A stretch of DNA of 56,796 nt from Burkholderiaceae bacterium (GTDB lineage Bacteria > Pseudomonadota > Gammaproteobacteria > Burkholderiales > Burkholderiaceae_F), in contig JAFAIM010000094.1 in assembly GCA_019236735.1 (NCBI GenBank), positions 1-56,796 of the forward strand. The letters run 5' to 3'. The notes under the pieces were generated by a model. It made no database searches. It was not told the origin of the DNA and worked only from the letters and a program-made list of their open reading frames with translations. The position numbers were made by a program, and so were the translations under genes. Of this stretch, positions 43,841-54,282 are shown piece by piece (the stretch's first letter is position 1; each line of letters begins with the position of its first letter).

Positions 43841-44284
43841 ATGCGCGCATTGTTGCTCCTGCTTCTCGGGCTCTGTACCGCCGCGGTGTGCGGCGCTGCG
43901 CCGATCAGCCGCTGCGAGTTCGCCGACGGCCGCGTCGTCTATTCGGATGAAGCGTGCCCCTCCGGCGCGCAGCGGGTCAGGACTGTCGATGAAAAGCCTC
44001 CCGTCGAGGTGCTCAAGGGGCCGGTGAACCAGCACGGCCAAAGCGCACAGAGCTCCGGCAGCGTGCGGCGCAGCGAAGGGGAAGCCGGGTCCGAGGGCCC
44101 GGATCCGGAAGCGGCAGCCCGGTCCAACAAGCTCAAAGTGGCTGAGTGCGACGATTTGGTACGGAAGGTCGAATACGCGCAGCATGACCTGAGCGCTGCG
44201 TCCGAATCCGAGCGGGCATCGGCCGAGCTCTCGCTCAGAAGGCTGCAGGCCGAACACGAGAGCAAGTGCGGGCTCAAGCGCTGA
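43841..44284 (+). CDS. Secreted DUF4124-domain protein
   Basis: A 147-residue protein with a signal peptide (MRALLLLLLGLCTAAVCGAA) and a DUF4124 motif near the mature N-terminus (ISRCEFADGRVVYSDEACP), in which two cysteines probably pair. The middle is low-complexity (Ser/Gly/Glu-rich) and the C-terminal third is helical with single cysteines at each end (AECDDLV ... ESKCGLK). I chose the ATG at 43841, 50 bp after the dehydrogenase stop. Function unknown. Confidence 0.78.
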   Translation: MRALLLLLLGLCTAAVCGAAPISRCEFADGRVVYSDEACPSGAQRVRTVDEKPPVEVLKGPVNQHGQSAQSSGSVRRSEGEAGSEGPDPEAAARSNKLKVAECDDLVRKVEYAQHDLSAASESERASAELSLRRLQAEHESKCGLKR

Positions 44285-44332
44285 CGCACGCAGCGCTGTA
44301 GCGTGCTGAGTCGGAAGACTGAATCGCAGGCG

Positions 44333-45325
44333 TCAGGCGGCCGCATCCAGAACGTCATCGGTCACCAGCGCCATACGGGCGGCTGCCCGCAAAGCTCCGC
44401 TTCCGTGCCGGTCCAGAAACACCGGCTCCGACAGCAGTCGGCGCCAAGCGCGTGCGCCGGGCTGTCCGTGTAGCAAGCCGAGCAGCGGCCGCACCACCGC
44501 ACGGACCGGAACACCCGCGGCAACGGCGCGATCCAGATATCCGCTCATCACATCGACCACCTGCGTGACCGTCGCCGGGGCACCGCCTGGCCCGAACAGG
44601 GTGCGCTCGAGCTCGACCAGCAGCCAGGGTGACCGGTAGGCGGCTCGTCCGAGCATCACCCCGTCGACCTGCGGCATCTCGCGCAACACCGCTGCCGCAT
44701 CGTCAAGGCCGCCGTTCAAAACGAACGCGCAATCCGGGAAATCGGCCTTTAGGCGGTGCACAGCCGCGTAGCGCAGCGGCGGCACCTCTCGGTTTTCCTT
44801 CGGGCTCAGCCCGGACAGCCAGGCGTTGCGCGCGTGGACGATGAAGGTCGAGCAGCCCGCCGCGCGCAAGCTGCCTACGAAATCGCGGACGAAGCCGTAG
44901 TCGTCGCGCCGGTCGATGCCGAGGCGATGCTTCACCGTGACGTCGATCGACACCGCGTCGCGCATTGCCCGCACACAGTCCGCTACCTGATCGGGGTACG
45001 CCATCAGGCAGGCACCGAACGCGCCGTCACGCACGCGATCCGATGGACAGCCGCAATTCAGGTTGATCTCGCGATAGCCCCAGCGTTCGCCCATGCTGGC
45101 GCAAGCAGCGAGCTCGGCCGGATCCGAGCCACCGAGCTGGAGTGCGAGCGGGCTTTCCGATGGATCGAAATCGAGATGACGCTTGCGGTCGCCGTACAGC
45201 AGCGCACCGGTAGCAATCATCTCCGTGTACAGCCGCGCGTGCCGGCTCAGAACCCGATGAAAGTAGCGGCAGTGGCGGTCGGTCCACTCCATCATCGGCG
45301 CCACGCACAGGCGCCAGGGATTCAT
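44333..45325 (-). CDS. dusA: tRNA-dihydrouridine synthase A
   Basis: FMN enzyme reducing U20/U20a in the tRNA D-loop. The 330-residue product matches DusA closely: APMMEWTDRHCRYFHRVLS, the LQLGGSDP segment, INLNCGCPSDRV with the catalytic Cys, and VHARNAWLSGLSPKENREVPPL. These segments separate it from DusB and DusC. Single gene, 22 bp downstream of the lipoprotein gene. Confidence 0.93.
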   Translation of the reverse strand: MNPWRLCVAPMMEWTDRHCRYFHRVLSRHARLYTEMIATGALLYGDRKRHLDFDPSESPLALQLGGSDPAELAACASMGERWGYREINLNCGCPSDRVRDGAFGACLMAYPDQVADCVRAMRDAVSIDVTVKHRLGIDRRDDYGFVRDFVGSLRAAGCSTFIVHARNAWLSGLSPKENREVPPLRYAAVHRLKADFPDCAFVLNGGLDDAAAVLREMPQVDGVMLGRAAYRSPWLLVELERTLFGPGGAPATVTQVVDVMSGYLDRAVAAGVPVRAVVRPLLGLLHGQPGARAWRRLLSEPVFLDRHGSGALRAAARMALVTDDVLDAAA

Positions 45326-45347
45326 TCGAACGGCTCCTTCGCCTGCG

Positions 45348-46028
45348 CTAGGGAATCTTCGCGATCAGTTTTTCCGCGGCAGCCTGTACCACCGACCCGA
45401 ATGAAACCGCGCTCTCCGCGGCAGTTTCACTGGCCATATGGAGTTCCTGCGCCCCTTCCCACGCGAGACTTCCGTCCGAGCTGTTCCAGATCTGAAGGGT
45501 CAGCCGGATATTGGCCTCCTTCGTTTGCAGAATACGCAGGCCGAATATGCCGAGGCGGTCGTGGTAGACCTGCTGGAAACTCGCCATGTTCAACAGGGCG
45601 ATGTAGCGGACGCCGGTCGCCTTGCTGATCTGCGCGAGCGCGGTCGGGTCCAGCAGTCCCGACTGGCGGTAATCCGTGATCATGCGCAAGTAATCTTCGA
45701 ACAGTCCGGCCCGGTTGACGCTGGTCAACGTCTCGGTCAAAGGCACGACATGGATGTTCTTGCGCTGCTGCTCGAGCTGCTGCGAAAACGCCAGCGCGAG
45801 CGCCGGCTTGTCCTCCTCCTGGCCGGTCACCGTGGAAGGTGTGACGAAGGCGATGCCGAAGCTCGTCAGGTCGCCAGTCTTCAGCGACACGACCGACGGT
45901 TCCGCGATGACCTGCGCGCCGTACTGCTGCGAGGTCGTAGAGCAGGCGACCAGCACGCATGTAAACAGACTGCAAACGGCCACCGCTTCGACAAAACGTT
46001 GCCGACCTTGCCTCACAGTCGTGATCAT
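45348..46028 (-). CDS. Lipoprotein of unknown function
   Basis: A 226-residue protein with an N-terminal lipoprotein signal; the lipobox LVAC is at residues 26-29. The rest resembles a family of secreted proteins with a GNA1162/CsgG-like alpha/beta layout (VVPLTETLTSVNRAGL, TGVRYIALLNM, LTLQIWNSSDGSLAWEG), but I cannot name it with confidence. It sits between dusA and typA on the same strand. Confidence 0.7.
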   Translation of the reverse strand: MITTVRQGRQRFVEAVAVCSLFTCVLVACSTTSQQYGAQVIAEPSVVSLKTGDLTSFGIAFVTPSTVTGQEEDKPALALAFSQQLEQQRKNIHVVPLTETLTSVNRAGLFEDYLRMITDYRQSGLLDPTALAQISKATGVRYIALLNMASFQQVYHDRLGIFGLRILQTKEANIRLTLQIWNSSDGSLAWEGAQELHMASETAAESAVSFGSVVQAAAEKLIAKIP

Positions 46029-46094
46029 CGCGTTTCAGGCCCTCGTCAAGGTGCGGCGGCTCTTCGCCGGGCACGGCATTGTATTCGGTGCCCG

Positions 46095-47945
46095 TTACGC
46101 GACCTGCCTCTGCGCGCGCTTGCGCTCGTGCTCCTTCAGGAGGCGCTTGCGCAAGCGGATGCTCGACGGCGTCACCTCGACCAGCTCGTCGTCGGCGATG
46201 AACTCGACCGCCAGCTCGAGGCTCAGCCGGATCGGCGGCGTCAGGTCGATGTGCTCGTCCTTGCCCGCGGCTCGAACGTTGGTGAGCTTCTTCTCTCGGC
46301 CCGGATTCACCACCAGATCGTTGTCGCGCGAGTGGATACCGATGATCATGCCCTCGTACAAGGGATCGCCGGGAGATACGAACATCCGGCCGCGCTCCTG
46401 CAGCTTCCAAAGCGCGTAGGCCACTGCAGCACCGTCCTCTTGCGACACCAGCACTCCGTTGCGGCGCTCGCCGACTTCGCCCGCCTGTGTCGGCGCGTAG
46501 TCCTCGAACACGTGGCTCATCACTCCGGTGCCACGCGTCATCGTCAGGAAGTCTCCCTGGAACCCGATCAGCGCGCGCGCGGCGATCCGATATTCGAGCC
46601 GCACGCGCCCGCGCCCGTCCGGAACGAACTCGATCAAGCTGCCGCGCCGGCGGCCGATCTCCTCCATCACCGCGCCCTGGTGTGCCTCCTCCACATCGAG
46701 GCTGAGCAGTTCGAACGGCTCGCAGCGCTCCCCGTCGATCTCGCGGACCACAACGCGCGGCCGCGACACCGCCAATTCGTAACCCTCGCGGCGCATGTTC
46801 TCGATCAGCACCGTCAAGTGCAGCTCACCGCGACCGAAGACCTCGAACACGGTCTCGTCGTCGGTCTGCCGCATCCGCATCGCGACGTTCGACTTGAGCT
46901 CGCGCTCCAGCCGCTCGCGCAGCTGTCGGCTTGTCACGAACCGCCCCTCGCGGCCGGCCAGTGGACTCGTGTTCACGCAGAAGTTCATCGACAAAGTGGG
47001 CTCGTCGATTCGCAACAGCGGAAGGGGATCGGGCGTCTCCGGCGGGCAAATCGTGGTCCCGATGTTCAGCTCCTCGATCCCGTTGACCAGAACGATGTCG
47101 CCGGCTTGTGCCTCGTCGACCACCTGCCGCTCCAGCCCCTTGAACATCAGCACCTGGTTGACGCGGCCCCGCAACGGCGCGCCCTGTGGGCCATCGACCG
47201 CGACCACGTCTTGCCCGGAACGGATTCGCCCGCGGCGCACGCGACCGATACCGATCTTGCCGACGTAACTCGAGTAGTCGAGCGAACAGATCTGCAACTG
47301 CAGCGGCGCGTCGGGATCTTCGTCCCGCACCGGCACATGCTCGAGGATCGCTTCGAACAGGGGTCGCATCGACCCGCCGTCGGCGACCTCGGGAAGCTCA
47401 TCGACGCGGCCGGTCGCGTAGCCGCCCAGCGCAGAGGCGTATATGACCGGAAAGTCGAGTTGCTCCTCGGTCGCACCGAGCTTGTCGAACAGGTCGAACG
47501 TCGCGTTGACGACGAAGTCGGGCCGCGAGCCGGGGCGGTCGACTTTGTTGACGACGACGATCGGCTTCAGGCCCAGCGCCAGCGCCTTACGGGTGACGAA
47601 GCGGGTCTGCGGCATCGGGCCCTCGACCGCATCGACCAGCAGCAGCACGCCGTCGACCATCGACAACACGCGCTCGACCTCGCCGCCGAAATCGGCATGC
47701 CCGGGCGTGTCGACGATGTTGATGTGCGTGCCCTCGTATTCGACCGCGCAGTTCTTCGCCAGGATCGTGATGCCGCGTTCGCGCTCCAGCTCGTTGCTGT
47801 CCATCACGCGCTCGGCCACCGCCTGGTTGCGGCGGAAGGTTCCCGACTGCGCCAGCAGCTTGTCGACCAGCGTCGTCTTGCCATGGTCGACGTGCGCGAT
47901 GATCGCGATGTTGCGGATCGCTCTGGGAGCCATGCGGGCGCTCAT
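46095..47945 (-). CDS. typA: Ribosome-associated GTPase TypA/BipA
   Basis: Translational GTPase involved in ribosome assembly and stress growth. The 616-residue product has the G1 loop [15 protein letters not shown] (residues ~18-32), switch/G2 around RGITI, G3 DTPGHADF and G4 NKVDRPG. EF-G-like domains III and V and the BipA-specific C-terminal domain ([20 protein letters not shown]) follow. The ATG at 47945 has GGTGG upstream; Met5 is also a possible start. It lies 49 bp downstream of truB. Confidence 0.96.
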   Translation of the reverse strand: MSARMAPRAIRNIAIIAHVDHGKTTLVDKLLAQSGTFRRNQAVAERVMDSNELERERGITILAKNCAVEYEGTHINIVDTPGHADFGGEVERVLSMVDGVLLLVDAVEGPMPQTRFVTRKALALGLKPIVVVNKVDRPGSRPDFVVNATFDLFDKLGATEEQLDFPVIYASALGGYATGRVDELPEVADGGSMRPLFEAILEHVPVRDEDPDAPLQLQICSLDYSSYVGKIGIGRVRRGRIRSGQDVVAVDGPQGAPLRGRVNQVLMFKGLERQVVDEAQAGDIVLVNGIEELNIGTTICPPETPDPLPLLRIDEPTLSMNFCVNTSPLAGREGRFVTSRQLRERLERELKSNVAMRMRQTDDETVFEVFGRGELHLTVLIENMRREGYELAVSRPRVVVREIDGERCEPFELLSLDVEEAHQGAVMEEIGRRRGSLIEFVPDGRGRVRLEYRIAARALIGFQGDFLTMTRGTGVMSHVFEDYAPTQAGEVGERRNGVLVSQEDGAAVAYALWKLQERGRMFVSPGDPLYEGMIIGIHSRDNDLVVNPGREKKLTNVRAAGKDEHIDLTPPIRLSLELAVEFIADDELVEVTPSSIRLRKRLLKEHERKRAQRQVA

Positions 47946-47994
47946 TTTGCAACCACCGGGTGCGATTGCGCGCCGGTTGCGCGCTCTTGATGCA

Positions 47995-48909
47995 TCACAG
48001 GACCGGCTCCATCGCTCGCTGCTGATTCAGCAGACGCCGCGCAATGAGCACCCCCTGCTGGACCGAGGCGACGCCGAGCAGGCGTCCTTGCGGCCCGTAC
48101 ACGCGCGCGCGCTCGGCGCTGGCTGCGCCACATGCCACTTTGCCGCCGTGCTCGAGCTGCTCACTGGCGTGCCGATCCAGGTCGATTCGCGGCAACGCCT
48201 GCAGCAGCGCATCGACCGGCAGCAGCCGCGCGCGCCGATCGTCCAGGCAGAGGCGCTCGAGCTCCTCCAGACCGATCGCGTCTGCAAGGTCGAACATGCC
48301 GATCCGCGTACGGCGCAGAGCTCCCAGGTGGGCACCGCACCCCAAGCTTGCACCGAGATCCTCGCCGAGCACCCGTACATACAAGCCCTTGCCGCATTCG
48401 ACCCCGATGGTCGGCCCGAGCCGGTCCCAGTGAATCGTCCACAGGCGATGGACCCAAACGGTCCTGGGACCGCGGTCGACCGAGATGCCCTTTCGCGCCA
48501 ACCGGTACAGCGGCTGGCCGTCGCGCTTCAGCGCCGAGTGCATCGGTGGTACCTGGGAAATGGCGCCAGTGAAGCTTGCCAGCACCTGCTCAAACCTATC
48601 GCGCGTGACGTCGACCGGCTGTTGTTGGAGCACTTCGCCTTCCGCATCGCCGGTGGCGGTGGTGGCGCCGAGAACCAGGCGCGCCTCGTAACTCTTGTCA
48701 GCGTCCAGCAGTTGCCCGGAGAACTTCGTCGCTTCGCCGAACGTCAGCGCGAGCAGCCCGCTTGCGAGCGGATCGAGCGTGCCCGTGTGGCCGGCTTTGC
48801 GGGCCGCCAGCAGCGTGCGTGCGCGCTGCAGGCACGCGTTCGCGCTGGGACCCGCCGCCTTGTCCAGCAGCAGAACCCCATCGACGGCATCGAACCGTTC
48901 GCGACGCAT
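47995..48909 (-). CDS. truB: tRNA pseudouridine-55 synthase
   Basis: Forms pseudouridine 55 in the tRNA T-loop. The 304-residue product shows [15 protein letters not shown], the catalytic region [13 protein letters not shown] with the nucleophilic Asp, and [17 protein letters not shown]. The C-terminal PUA-like part is present. It lies 14 bp after rbfA, in the usual infB-rbfA-truB order. Confidence 0.96.
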   Translation of the reverse strand: MRRERFDAVDGVLLLDKAAGPSANACLQRARTLLAARKAGHTGTLDPLASGLLALTFGEATKFSGQLLDADKSYEARLVLGATTATGDAEGEVLQQQPVDVTRDRFEQVLASFTGAISQVPPMHSALKRDGQPLYRLARKGISVDRGPRTVWVHRLWTIHWDRLGPTIGVECGKGLYVRVLGEDLGASLGCGAHLGALRRTRIGMFDLADAIGLEELERLCLDDRRARLLPVDALLQALPRIDLDRHASEQLEHGGKVACGAASAERARVYGPQGRLLGVASVQQGVLIARRLLNQQRAMEPVL

Positions 48910-48923
48910 GTGGGCGGTATGGT

Positions 48924-49274
48924 CTACTCGGCGTCGCGCTTGCCGACGGCTTGGTCGATCAGGCGATCGAGCTCGAAGCCGCGCTCGACGGATGCGTCGT
49001 GCACGAAACGCAGGTGCGGCACTGTGCGCAGCTGCAGCCGCTTAAAGAGCAGATGGTGCAGATGGCCGGCCGCGGCATTCAGTCCCTGCGCCGCCGCCTC
49101 GGCCGGAGCGCCGATGACGGTAAAGAACACCTTGGCATGCGCCAGATCGGGAGACACATCTACTTCGCTGATCGTCACCATGCCGATGCGCGGATCACGC
49201 AGTTCGCGCCCGATCATCTCGGCGAGCTCGCGCTGGATCTGCTCGCCGATGCGCTGCGTGCGGTTCGTTTTCAT
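48924..49274 (-). CDS. rbfA: 30S ribosome-binding factor
   Basis: KH-type factor for late 30S maturation and cold adaptation. The 116-residue product shows [41 protein letters not shown] and [12 protein letters not shown]. It sits between infB (15 bp) and truB (14 bp) in the nusA operon. Confidence 0.96.
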   Translation of the reverse strand: MKTNRTQRIGEQIQRELAEMIGRELRDPRIGMVTISEVDVSPDLAHAKVFFTVIGAPAEAAAQGLNAAAGHLHHLLFKRLQLRTVPHLRFVHDASVERGFELDRLIDQAVGKRDAE

Positions 49275-49289
49275 AACCGCGCAGGCGCT

Positions 49290-52019
49290 TTACAGCGACC
49301 GAGCTACCTCTTGAACCTCGAAAATCTCGAGCTGGTCGCCTTCCTTGAGGTCGTCGTATCCCTTCAGCGACAAGCCGCACTCGAAGCCCGCCTTGACCTC
49401 GCGTGCGTCGTCCTTGAAGCGCCTCAGCGACTCCAGCTCGCCGGTCCAGATCACGACGTTGTCGCGCAGCAGGCGCGCGCGCGAGGTGCGCCGCACCAAG
49501 CCGTCGAGCACCATGCAGCCGGCCACCGTGCCGATCTTGGAGATCCGGAACACTTGGCGCACCTCGACCAGCCCGAGCACCTGCTCGCGCTGCTCTGGTG
49601 CCAACATCCCCGACAACGCCGCCTTCACGTCATCGACCGCGTCGTAGATGATGTTGTAGTAGCGAATGTCGATCCCGCTGGATTCGGCCAGCTTGCGCGC
49701 GGTCTGCTCGGCGCGCACGTTGAAGCCGATGATCACCGCGCGCGAGGCCAGAGCCAGGTTGACGTCGCTCTCGGTGATTCCACCCACCTGGGCGTGAACG
49801 ACGTTCACTTTGACCTCGTCGGTCGACAGCTTGGACAGCGCATGCGCCAGCGCCTCTTGCGAGCCCTGCACGTCCGACTTGATGATCAGCGCCAGCGTCT
49901 TGGCGCCCTCGCGGCTCATGTCCTCGAAGATGTTTTCGAGCTTCGCGGCTTGCTGCTTGGCAAGCTTGGTGTCGCGGAACTTGCCTTGTCGGAACAGCGC
50001 GATCTCGCGCGCCTTGCGCTCGTCGCCGAGAACCATCAGCTCGTCGCCAGCGGCCGGGACGTCCGACAGGCCTTGGATCTCGACCGGAATCGAAGGGCCG
50101 GCGCTCTGGATGGCCTTGGTGGATTCATCGAGCATCGCGCGCACGCGCCCGAAACTGCTGCCCGCCAGCACAACGTCGCCGCGCTTCAGCGTTCCCGACT
50201 GGACCAGCACCGTTGCCACCGGCCCACGCCCTTTGTCCAGACGCGATTCGATGATCAGGCCCTTGGCCGGTCCGTCGTGCACCGCTTTGAGCTCGAGCAC
50301 TTCGGCCTGCAGCAGCACGTTCTCCAGCAGCTCGTCAACACCTTGACCGGTTTTGGCCGAGACCGGGACGAACGGCGAATCGCCGCCATACTCCTCGGGA
50401 ACGACCTCCTGCGCCACCAGCTCCTGCTTGACCCGGTCGGGATTGGCCTCCGGCTTGTCGATCTTGTTCAGCGCCACGACGATCGGCACCTTGGCCGCCC
50501 GCGCGTGGTGGATCGCCTCGATCGTCTGCGGCATCACGCCGTCGTCTGCCGCCACCACCAGAATCACCAGGTCGGTCGCGCGCGCGCCGCGCGCGCGCAT
50601 CGCGGTGAATGCCTCATGGCCCGGCGTATCCAGGAAGGTGATGACGCCGCGTGGAGTCTCGACGTGATAGGCGCCGATGTGCTGGGTGATGCCGCCCGCT
50701 TCGCCGGCCGCCACCTTGGCGCGACGGATGGTATCGAGCAACGAGGTCTTGCCGTGGTCGACGTGCCCCATCACGGTGACCACCGGAGGCCGCGGCTGCT
50801 CGGCACCGGATGCCGTTGTTGCACCGGTGTCGAGTAGGAACGCTTCCGGGTCGTCCAGCTTGGCAGCGAACGCCTTGTGGCCCATTTCCTCGGCCACGAT
50901 GATCGCCGTCTCCTGGTCGAGAACCTGGTTGATCGTCACCATCTGGCCCAGCTTCATCAGGACCTTGATGACTTCTGACGCCTTCACCGCCATCTTGTGG
51001 GCCAGATCGGCGACGGTGATCGTCTCGGGTACCGAGACTTCGCGAACGACGGCCTCGGCCGGCACAGGGGCAACGACCTTCTCGCGCTCCTCTCCGCGCC
51101 GATGGCCTTTCGGCCCGCGCCAGGCGGCGGTGCCGGCGCCCGCGTCCCCGCGCGTCTTGATGGTGCGGCGCTTGGCGGCGTCCTCGGACCAGCTCGAGGC
51201 GAGCTTGACCGATTTGACTTCCTTGGCGCCGGGCTTCTTGTCGTCCTTCTTTTCCTCGGACGGCTTGGTTTCGACCTTGGCGGCGGGACGATGCAGCGTG
51301 CCTTCCGAGGCGGGCGCTTTCGCCACCTTGCGGGGCGCCGACATCATCGTCTTGATGGCGGCGACCTCATCCTCCACCACCTTGCGAGCGCGCTCCTGCG
51401 CCTGGGTGCTGACCTGCTGTTGCGAAGCGGATGCCTCGGCTGCGCGGCGCGCGGCTTCCTGTTCGGCCTGCGTGCGCTCGTGCTCCGCGCGTGCGACCTC
51501 GTCCTGCGTACGCGCCTGTTCGTTCGCCTGCTCGCTCGCCTCCCGGCGGCGCCGCTCGGCTTCCTCGAGCTCGCGCTGGGCGCGCTCGGCGCGCTCGCGC
51601 GCTTCGGCCACCTGGCGCGCGACCAGCTCGGCCTGATGGCGCTGCTCCTCTTCACGCCGCGCCAGCTCGGCCGGATCGATCACCGGGGTCGCGGGCGTCG
51701 CCTCAACCTCGGACTCGGTATCCCTCTTGACGAACACGCGCTTCTTGCGAACCTCGACCTGGATCGTGCGCGCTTTGCCGGTGGAATCGGCCTGCTTGAT
51801 CGCAGAGGTTTGGCGCCGTGTCAGTGTGATCTTGCGCTTCTCGATCTCCATGCCACCGTGGGCGCGACGCAGCGCCTCCAGCAGCCGTGCCTTGTCCTCT
51901 TCGCTCAGCGAGTCGGTTTCGGCGCGCTTCTCCACTCCGGCCGCCCGCAGCTGCTCCAGCAGCACCTGCGGTGCCAGCTTCAGCTCCGTTGCGAATTGCG
52001 CGACCGTGTTGGCTTGCAT
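49290..52019 (-). CDS. infB: Translation initiation factor IF-2
   Basis: GTPase that places initiator tRNA on the 30S subunit. The 909-residue product begins with an IF2_N module ([19 protein letters not shown]) and a second copy-like segment, followed by a long charged, Glu/Arg/Ala-rich linker (about residues 110-330) likely to be helical. The G domain has [12 protein letters not shown] (near residue 416), DTPGHEAF and [10 protein letters not shown]. Domains C1 and C2 complete it. An internal start giving a shorter IF2 form is possible but not clear from the sequence. Confidence 0.97.
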   Translation of the reverse strand: MQANTVAQFATELKLAPQVLLEQLRAAGVEKRAETDSLSEEDKARLLEALRRAHGGMEIEKRKITLTRRQTSAIKQADSTGKARTIQVEVRKKRVFVKRDTESEVEATPATPVIDPAELARREEEQRHQAELVARQVAEARERAERAQRELEEAERRRREASEQANEQARTQDEVARAEHERTQAEQEAARRAAEASASQQQVSTQAQERARKVVEDEVAAIKTMMSAPRKVAKAPASEGTLHRPAAKVETKPSEEKKDDKKPGAKEVKSVKLASSWSEDAAKRRTIKTRGDAGAGTAAWRGPKGHRRGEEREKVVAPVPAEAVVREVSVPETITVADLAHKMAVKASEVIKVLMKLGQMVTINQVLDQETAIIVAEEMGHKAFAAKLDDPEAFLLDTGATTASGAEQPRPPVVTVMGHVDHGKTSLLDTIRRAKVAAGEAGGITQHIGAYHVETPRGVITFLDTPGHEAFTAMRARGARATDLVILVVAADDGVMPQTIEAIHHARAAKVPIVVALNKIDKPEANPDRVKQELVAQEVVPEEYGGDSPFVPVSAKTGQGVDELLENVLLQAEVLELKAVHDGPAKGLIIESRLDKGRGPVATVLVQSGTLKRGDVVLAGSSFGRVRAMLDESTKAIQSAGPSIPVEIQGLSDVPAAGDELMVLGDERKAREIALFRQGKFRDTKLAKQQAAKLENIFEDMSREGAKTLALIIKSDVQGSQEALAHALSKLSTDEVKVNVVHAQVGGITESDVNLALASRAVIIGFNVRAEQTARKLAESSGIDIRYYNIIYDAVDDVKAALSGMLAPEQREQVLGLVEVRQVFRISKIGTVAGCMVLDGLVRRTSRARLLRDNVVIWTGELESLRRFKDDAREVKAGFECGLSLKGYDDLKEGDQLEIFEVQEVARSL

Positions 52020-52041
52020 GCTCGTCGGGATCCTTGCTGGA

Positions 52042-53526
52042 TCAACCCTGCTCGAACCAGTGGGCCCGTGCGGCCATGATCAGGCGGCCGGCACGCTCGG
52101 CGTCGATACCGGTCATCTCGGTCAGCTCGTCGACTCCCAGGTCGGCCAGCTCGTCTCGGGAGCGCACACCATTGGACGAGAGCTTGATCGCCAGCTCGGT
52201 CTCCATCCCCTCCAGATCCAACAACGTGCGGTCCGTGCGATCGAGGTTCTCTTCGCGAACAATCGCCTCGGTCAGCAGCGCGTTGCGCGCGCGTGTGCGC
52301 AGCTCTTCGACCGTTTCCTGGTCGAACGCCTCGATCTCGAGCAGCTCGGCCACCGGAACGTATGCAATGTCCTCCACGCTGGAGAAGCCCTCGCTGATCA
52401 TGATGTTCGCCACCTCCTCGTCGACGTCCAGGCGCTGCATGAACATCTCGCGGATGCCCGTTTGCTCGCCTTCCTGCTTCTTGGTCGATTCCTCGGCAGT
52501 CATGATGTTGATCTGCCAGCCGGTCATCTCGGAGGCCAGCCGCACGTTCTGACCGCTGCGGCCGATCGCGATCGCGAGGTTGTCCTCGTCGACGACCACG
52601 TCCATCGAGTGCTTGTCCTCGTCGACCAGGATCGAAGACACGTTGGCCGGAGCCAGCGCGCCGATGACGAACTGGGCCGGATCATCCGACCACAACACGA
52701 TGTCGACGCGTTCGCCGGCCAACTCGTTGGTCACGGCCTGCACGCGCGAGCCGCGCATGCCGACGCATGTTCCGATCGGGTCGATGCGGCGGTCGTTGGT
52801 CCAGACCGCGATCTTGGCGCGAACGCCTGGATCGCGCGCAGCCGACTTGATCTGCAGCAGGCCCTGCTCGATCTCCGGCACCTCGAGCTCGAACAGTTTC
52901 ATCAGGAATTCGGGCGATGTTCGCGACAGGATGATCTGCGGGCCCCTGAGCTGGCGGTCGACCTTTGCCACGAGCGCGCGTACGCGGTCGCCGACCCGCA
53001 AGTTCTCCTTCGGGATCATGTCGGAGCGCGGCAAGCGCGCCTCGACCTTGCCGATCTCGATGACGGCGTCGCCCTTGTCCATCCGCTTGACGGTACCGTT
53101 CACGATGGCGTCGTTGCGGGCCAGAAATTCGCTCAGTAGCTGCTCGCGCTCGGCATCGCGGATTTTCTGCAAGATCACCTGCTTGGTGTCCTGCGCGAAG
53201 CGGCGCCCGAGCTCTTGCCGCGGCAGCTGCTCTTCGATGTATTCCTCCACCTCGATATCGGAAATCTGCTCGCGCGCTTCCGTCAGGAGGATCTGGTGCC
53301 CCGGCTCCTGCAGCCCGGCCTCATCGGGAACGACCAGCCAGCGGCGGTAGGCGTCGTATTCGCCGCTCTCGCGGTCCACCGCGACGCGCACTTCGACGTC
53401 CTCCTCCGCAAACAGGCGCTTGGTGGCCGATGCGAGCGCTGCTTCCAGCGCGCCGAAGACCGTCTCCTTCGGCACGTTCTTCTCGCGCGCCAGCGCATCG
53501 ACCAGCAACAGGATTTCTTTACTCAT
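52042..53526 (-). CDS. nusA: Transcription termination/antitermination factor NusA
   Basis: Binds RNA polymerase and nascent RNA to modulate pausing, termination and antitermination. The 494-residue product has the N-terminal polymerase-binding domain ([16 protein letters not shown]), an S1 domain (~135-200), two KH domains ([28 protein letters not shown]) and two acidic AR repeats at the C-terminus. The ATG at 53526 overlaps the rimP stop by 8 bp, coupling the two. Confidence 0.97.
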   Translation of the reverse strand: MSKEILLLVDALAREKNVPKETVFGALEAALASATKRLFAEEDVEVRVAVDRESGEYDAYRRWLVVPDEAGLQEPGHQILLTEAREQISDIEVEEYIEEQLPRQELGRRFAQDTKQVILQKIRDAEREQLLSEFLARNDAIVNGTVKRMDKGDAVIEIGKVEARLPRSDMIPKENLRVGDRVRALVAKVDRQLRGPQIILSRTSPEFLMKLFELEVPEIEQGLLQIKSAARDPGVRAKIAVWTNDRRIDPIGTCVGMRGSRVQAVTNELAGERVDIVLWSDDPAQFVIGALAPANVSSILVDEDKHSMDVVVDEDNLAIAIGRSGQNVRLASEMTGWQINIMTAEESTKKQEGEQTGIREMFMQRLDVDEEVANIMISEGFSSVEDIAYVPVAELLEIEAFDQETVEELRTRARNALLTEAIVREENLDRTDRTLLDLEGMETELAIKLSSNGVRSRDELADLGVDELTEMTGIDAERAGRLIMAARAHWFEQG

Positions 53527-54115
53527 CACGGCTCCCAACGGCATGGCCGCCCTTTGCCTCGACTTTCGCGGCGCCGCTGAAATCGAACTGGGGCACCAGG
53601 CGGGCTTTTTCAATAGCCGCGAGCGGAAACTCGAACGTTTCCGAGGGCTCCGCCATGCGCGCCGCTTGCGCCCGCCCGCGCACCCGCGGCTGGCGGTGCG
53701 GCTGCGGTTCGACCTGCAGACGGACCCGTTCCTCGCCGCCCACGCCCTCGAGACCCAGAAGCCTGCCCTGGAAGCGGCGGCGCCCCTGCAAGGGCTCTTT
53801 CAAGCGCACCTGCACAGGCGCGCCGGCAAAGCGGACGAAATCGCGCGCGCCCGCGAGCACGCGGTCCAACCCGGGCGAGCTCACCTCCAGGCGTTCGTAA
53901 TCGATCTGCTCGACCGCCATTACGTGCACCAGCTGCTTGCTGATCCGCTCGCAATCGTCCAGGCCGATGCCGCCGGGCTCGGCTGCCGTATCCACCGTCA
54001 CGCGCAGCAATCCCTGCGCGCAGCGCTCGACCTCGACCAGGTCGTAGCCCAAGCCGCGAACGGTCGGTTCAATCAACTCGCGCACCTCGCTGGCGGCCGC
54101 GAATCCACTACGCAT
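53519..54115 (-). CDS. rimP: Ribosome maturation factor RimP
   Basis: Assembly factor for the 30S subunit, 198 residues from the ATG at 54115 ([11 protein letters not shown]). The family core is [32 protein letters not shown] and [12 protein letters not shown]. It is longer than E. coli RimP because of an insert ([20 protein letters not shown]) and a short tail. Start codons at 54127 and 54136 are in frame and close by. Its start lies 22 nt downstream of an intrinsic terminator, so expression of the whole rimP-nusA-infB operon must pass that signal. Confidence 0.92.
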   Translation of the reverse strand: MRSGFAAASEVRELIEPTVRGLGYDLVEVERCAQGLLRVTVDTAAEPGGIGLDDCERISKQLVHVMAVEQIDYERLEVSSPGLDRVLAGARDFVRFAGAPVQVRLKEPLQGRRRFQGRLLGLEGVGGEERVRLQVEPQPHRQPRVRGRAQAARMAEPSETFEFPLAAIEKARLVPQFDFSGAAKVEAKGGHAVGSRDE

Positions 54116-54137
54116 CGGGCGGTGCATCCCTCGCATC

Positions 54138-54167
54138 AAAAAAAAATGGGCCGGAACGCCCATTTTT
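54138..54167 (-). terminator. Intrinsic terminator in the rimP-nusA-infB leader
   Basis: On the minus strand AAAAATGGGC-GTTCCG-GCCCATTTTT forms a 10-bp stem with a 6-nt loop and the T run extends to nine bases. It lies between rluB and rimP, so it can end rluB transcription and also act as an attenuator for rimP-nusA-infB. Confidence 0.85.
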
Positions 54168-54170
54168 CTG

Positions 54171-54234
54171 GTCCAACAGGCTGGCGCCGGCTTGCGCCAA
54201 GCGTCCAACAGGCTCGCGCCGACTTGCGCCGAGC
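54171..54234. repeat. Two tandem 32-bp repeats forming hairpins
   Basis: Copies at 54171-54202 and 54203-54234 match at 29 of 32 positions. Each contains a GGCGC...GCGCC-type stem (GCGC...GCGC in the second). They lie between the -10-like site and the terminator of the rimP leader. The differences are spread along the unit, and the first copy keeps the longer stem. Confidence 0.7.
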
Positions 54235-54257
54235 GCGCCTTCCCGGGTAACACGCAA

Positions 54258-54263
54258 TTATAT
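54258..54263 (-). promoter_or_regulatory. Candidate -10 hexamer for rimP-nusA-infB
   Basis: A perfect TATAAT on the minus strand 20 bp past the rluB stop. No convincing -35 box is seen at 16-18 bp spacing. If used, the transcript would start near 54251 and carry a ~135-nt leader with two hairpins and a terminator. Confidence 0.4.
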
Positions 54264-54282
54264 TCTGGTTCGGCGCCGCCGG

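Noticed and set aside
45438-47990. 850-codon plus-strand open frame antisense to typA
   Set aside because: It mirrors typA and the lipoprotein gene; the composition (His/Arg/Gln-rich, no motifs) is typical of antisense frames in GC-rich genomes.
48762-50837. 691-codon plus-strand open frame antisense to rbfA and infB
   Set aside because: Opposite strand of highly conserved genes, with no recognisable domain.
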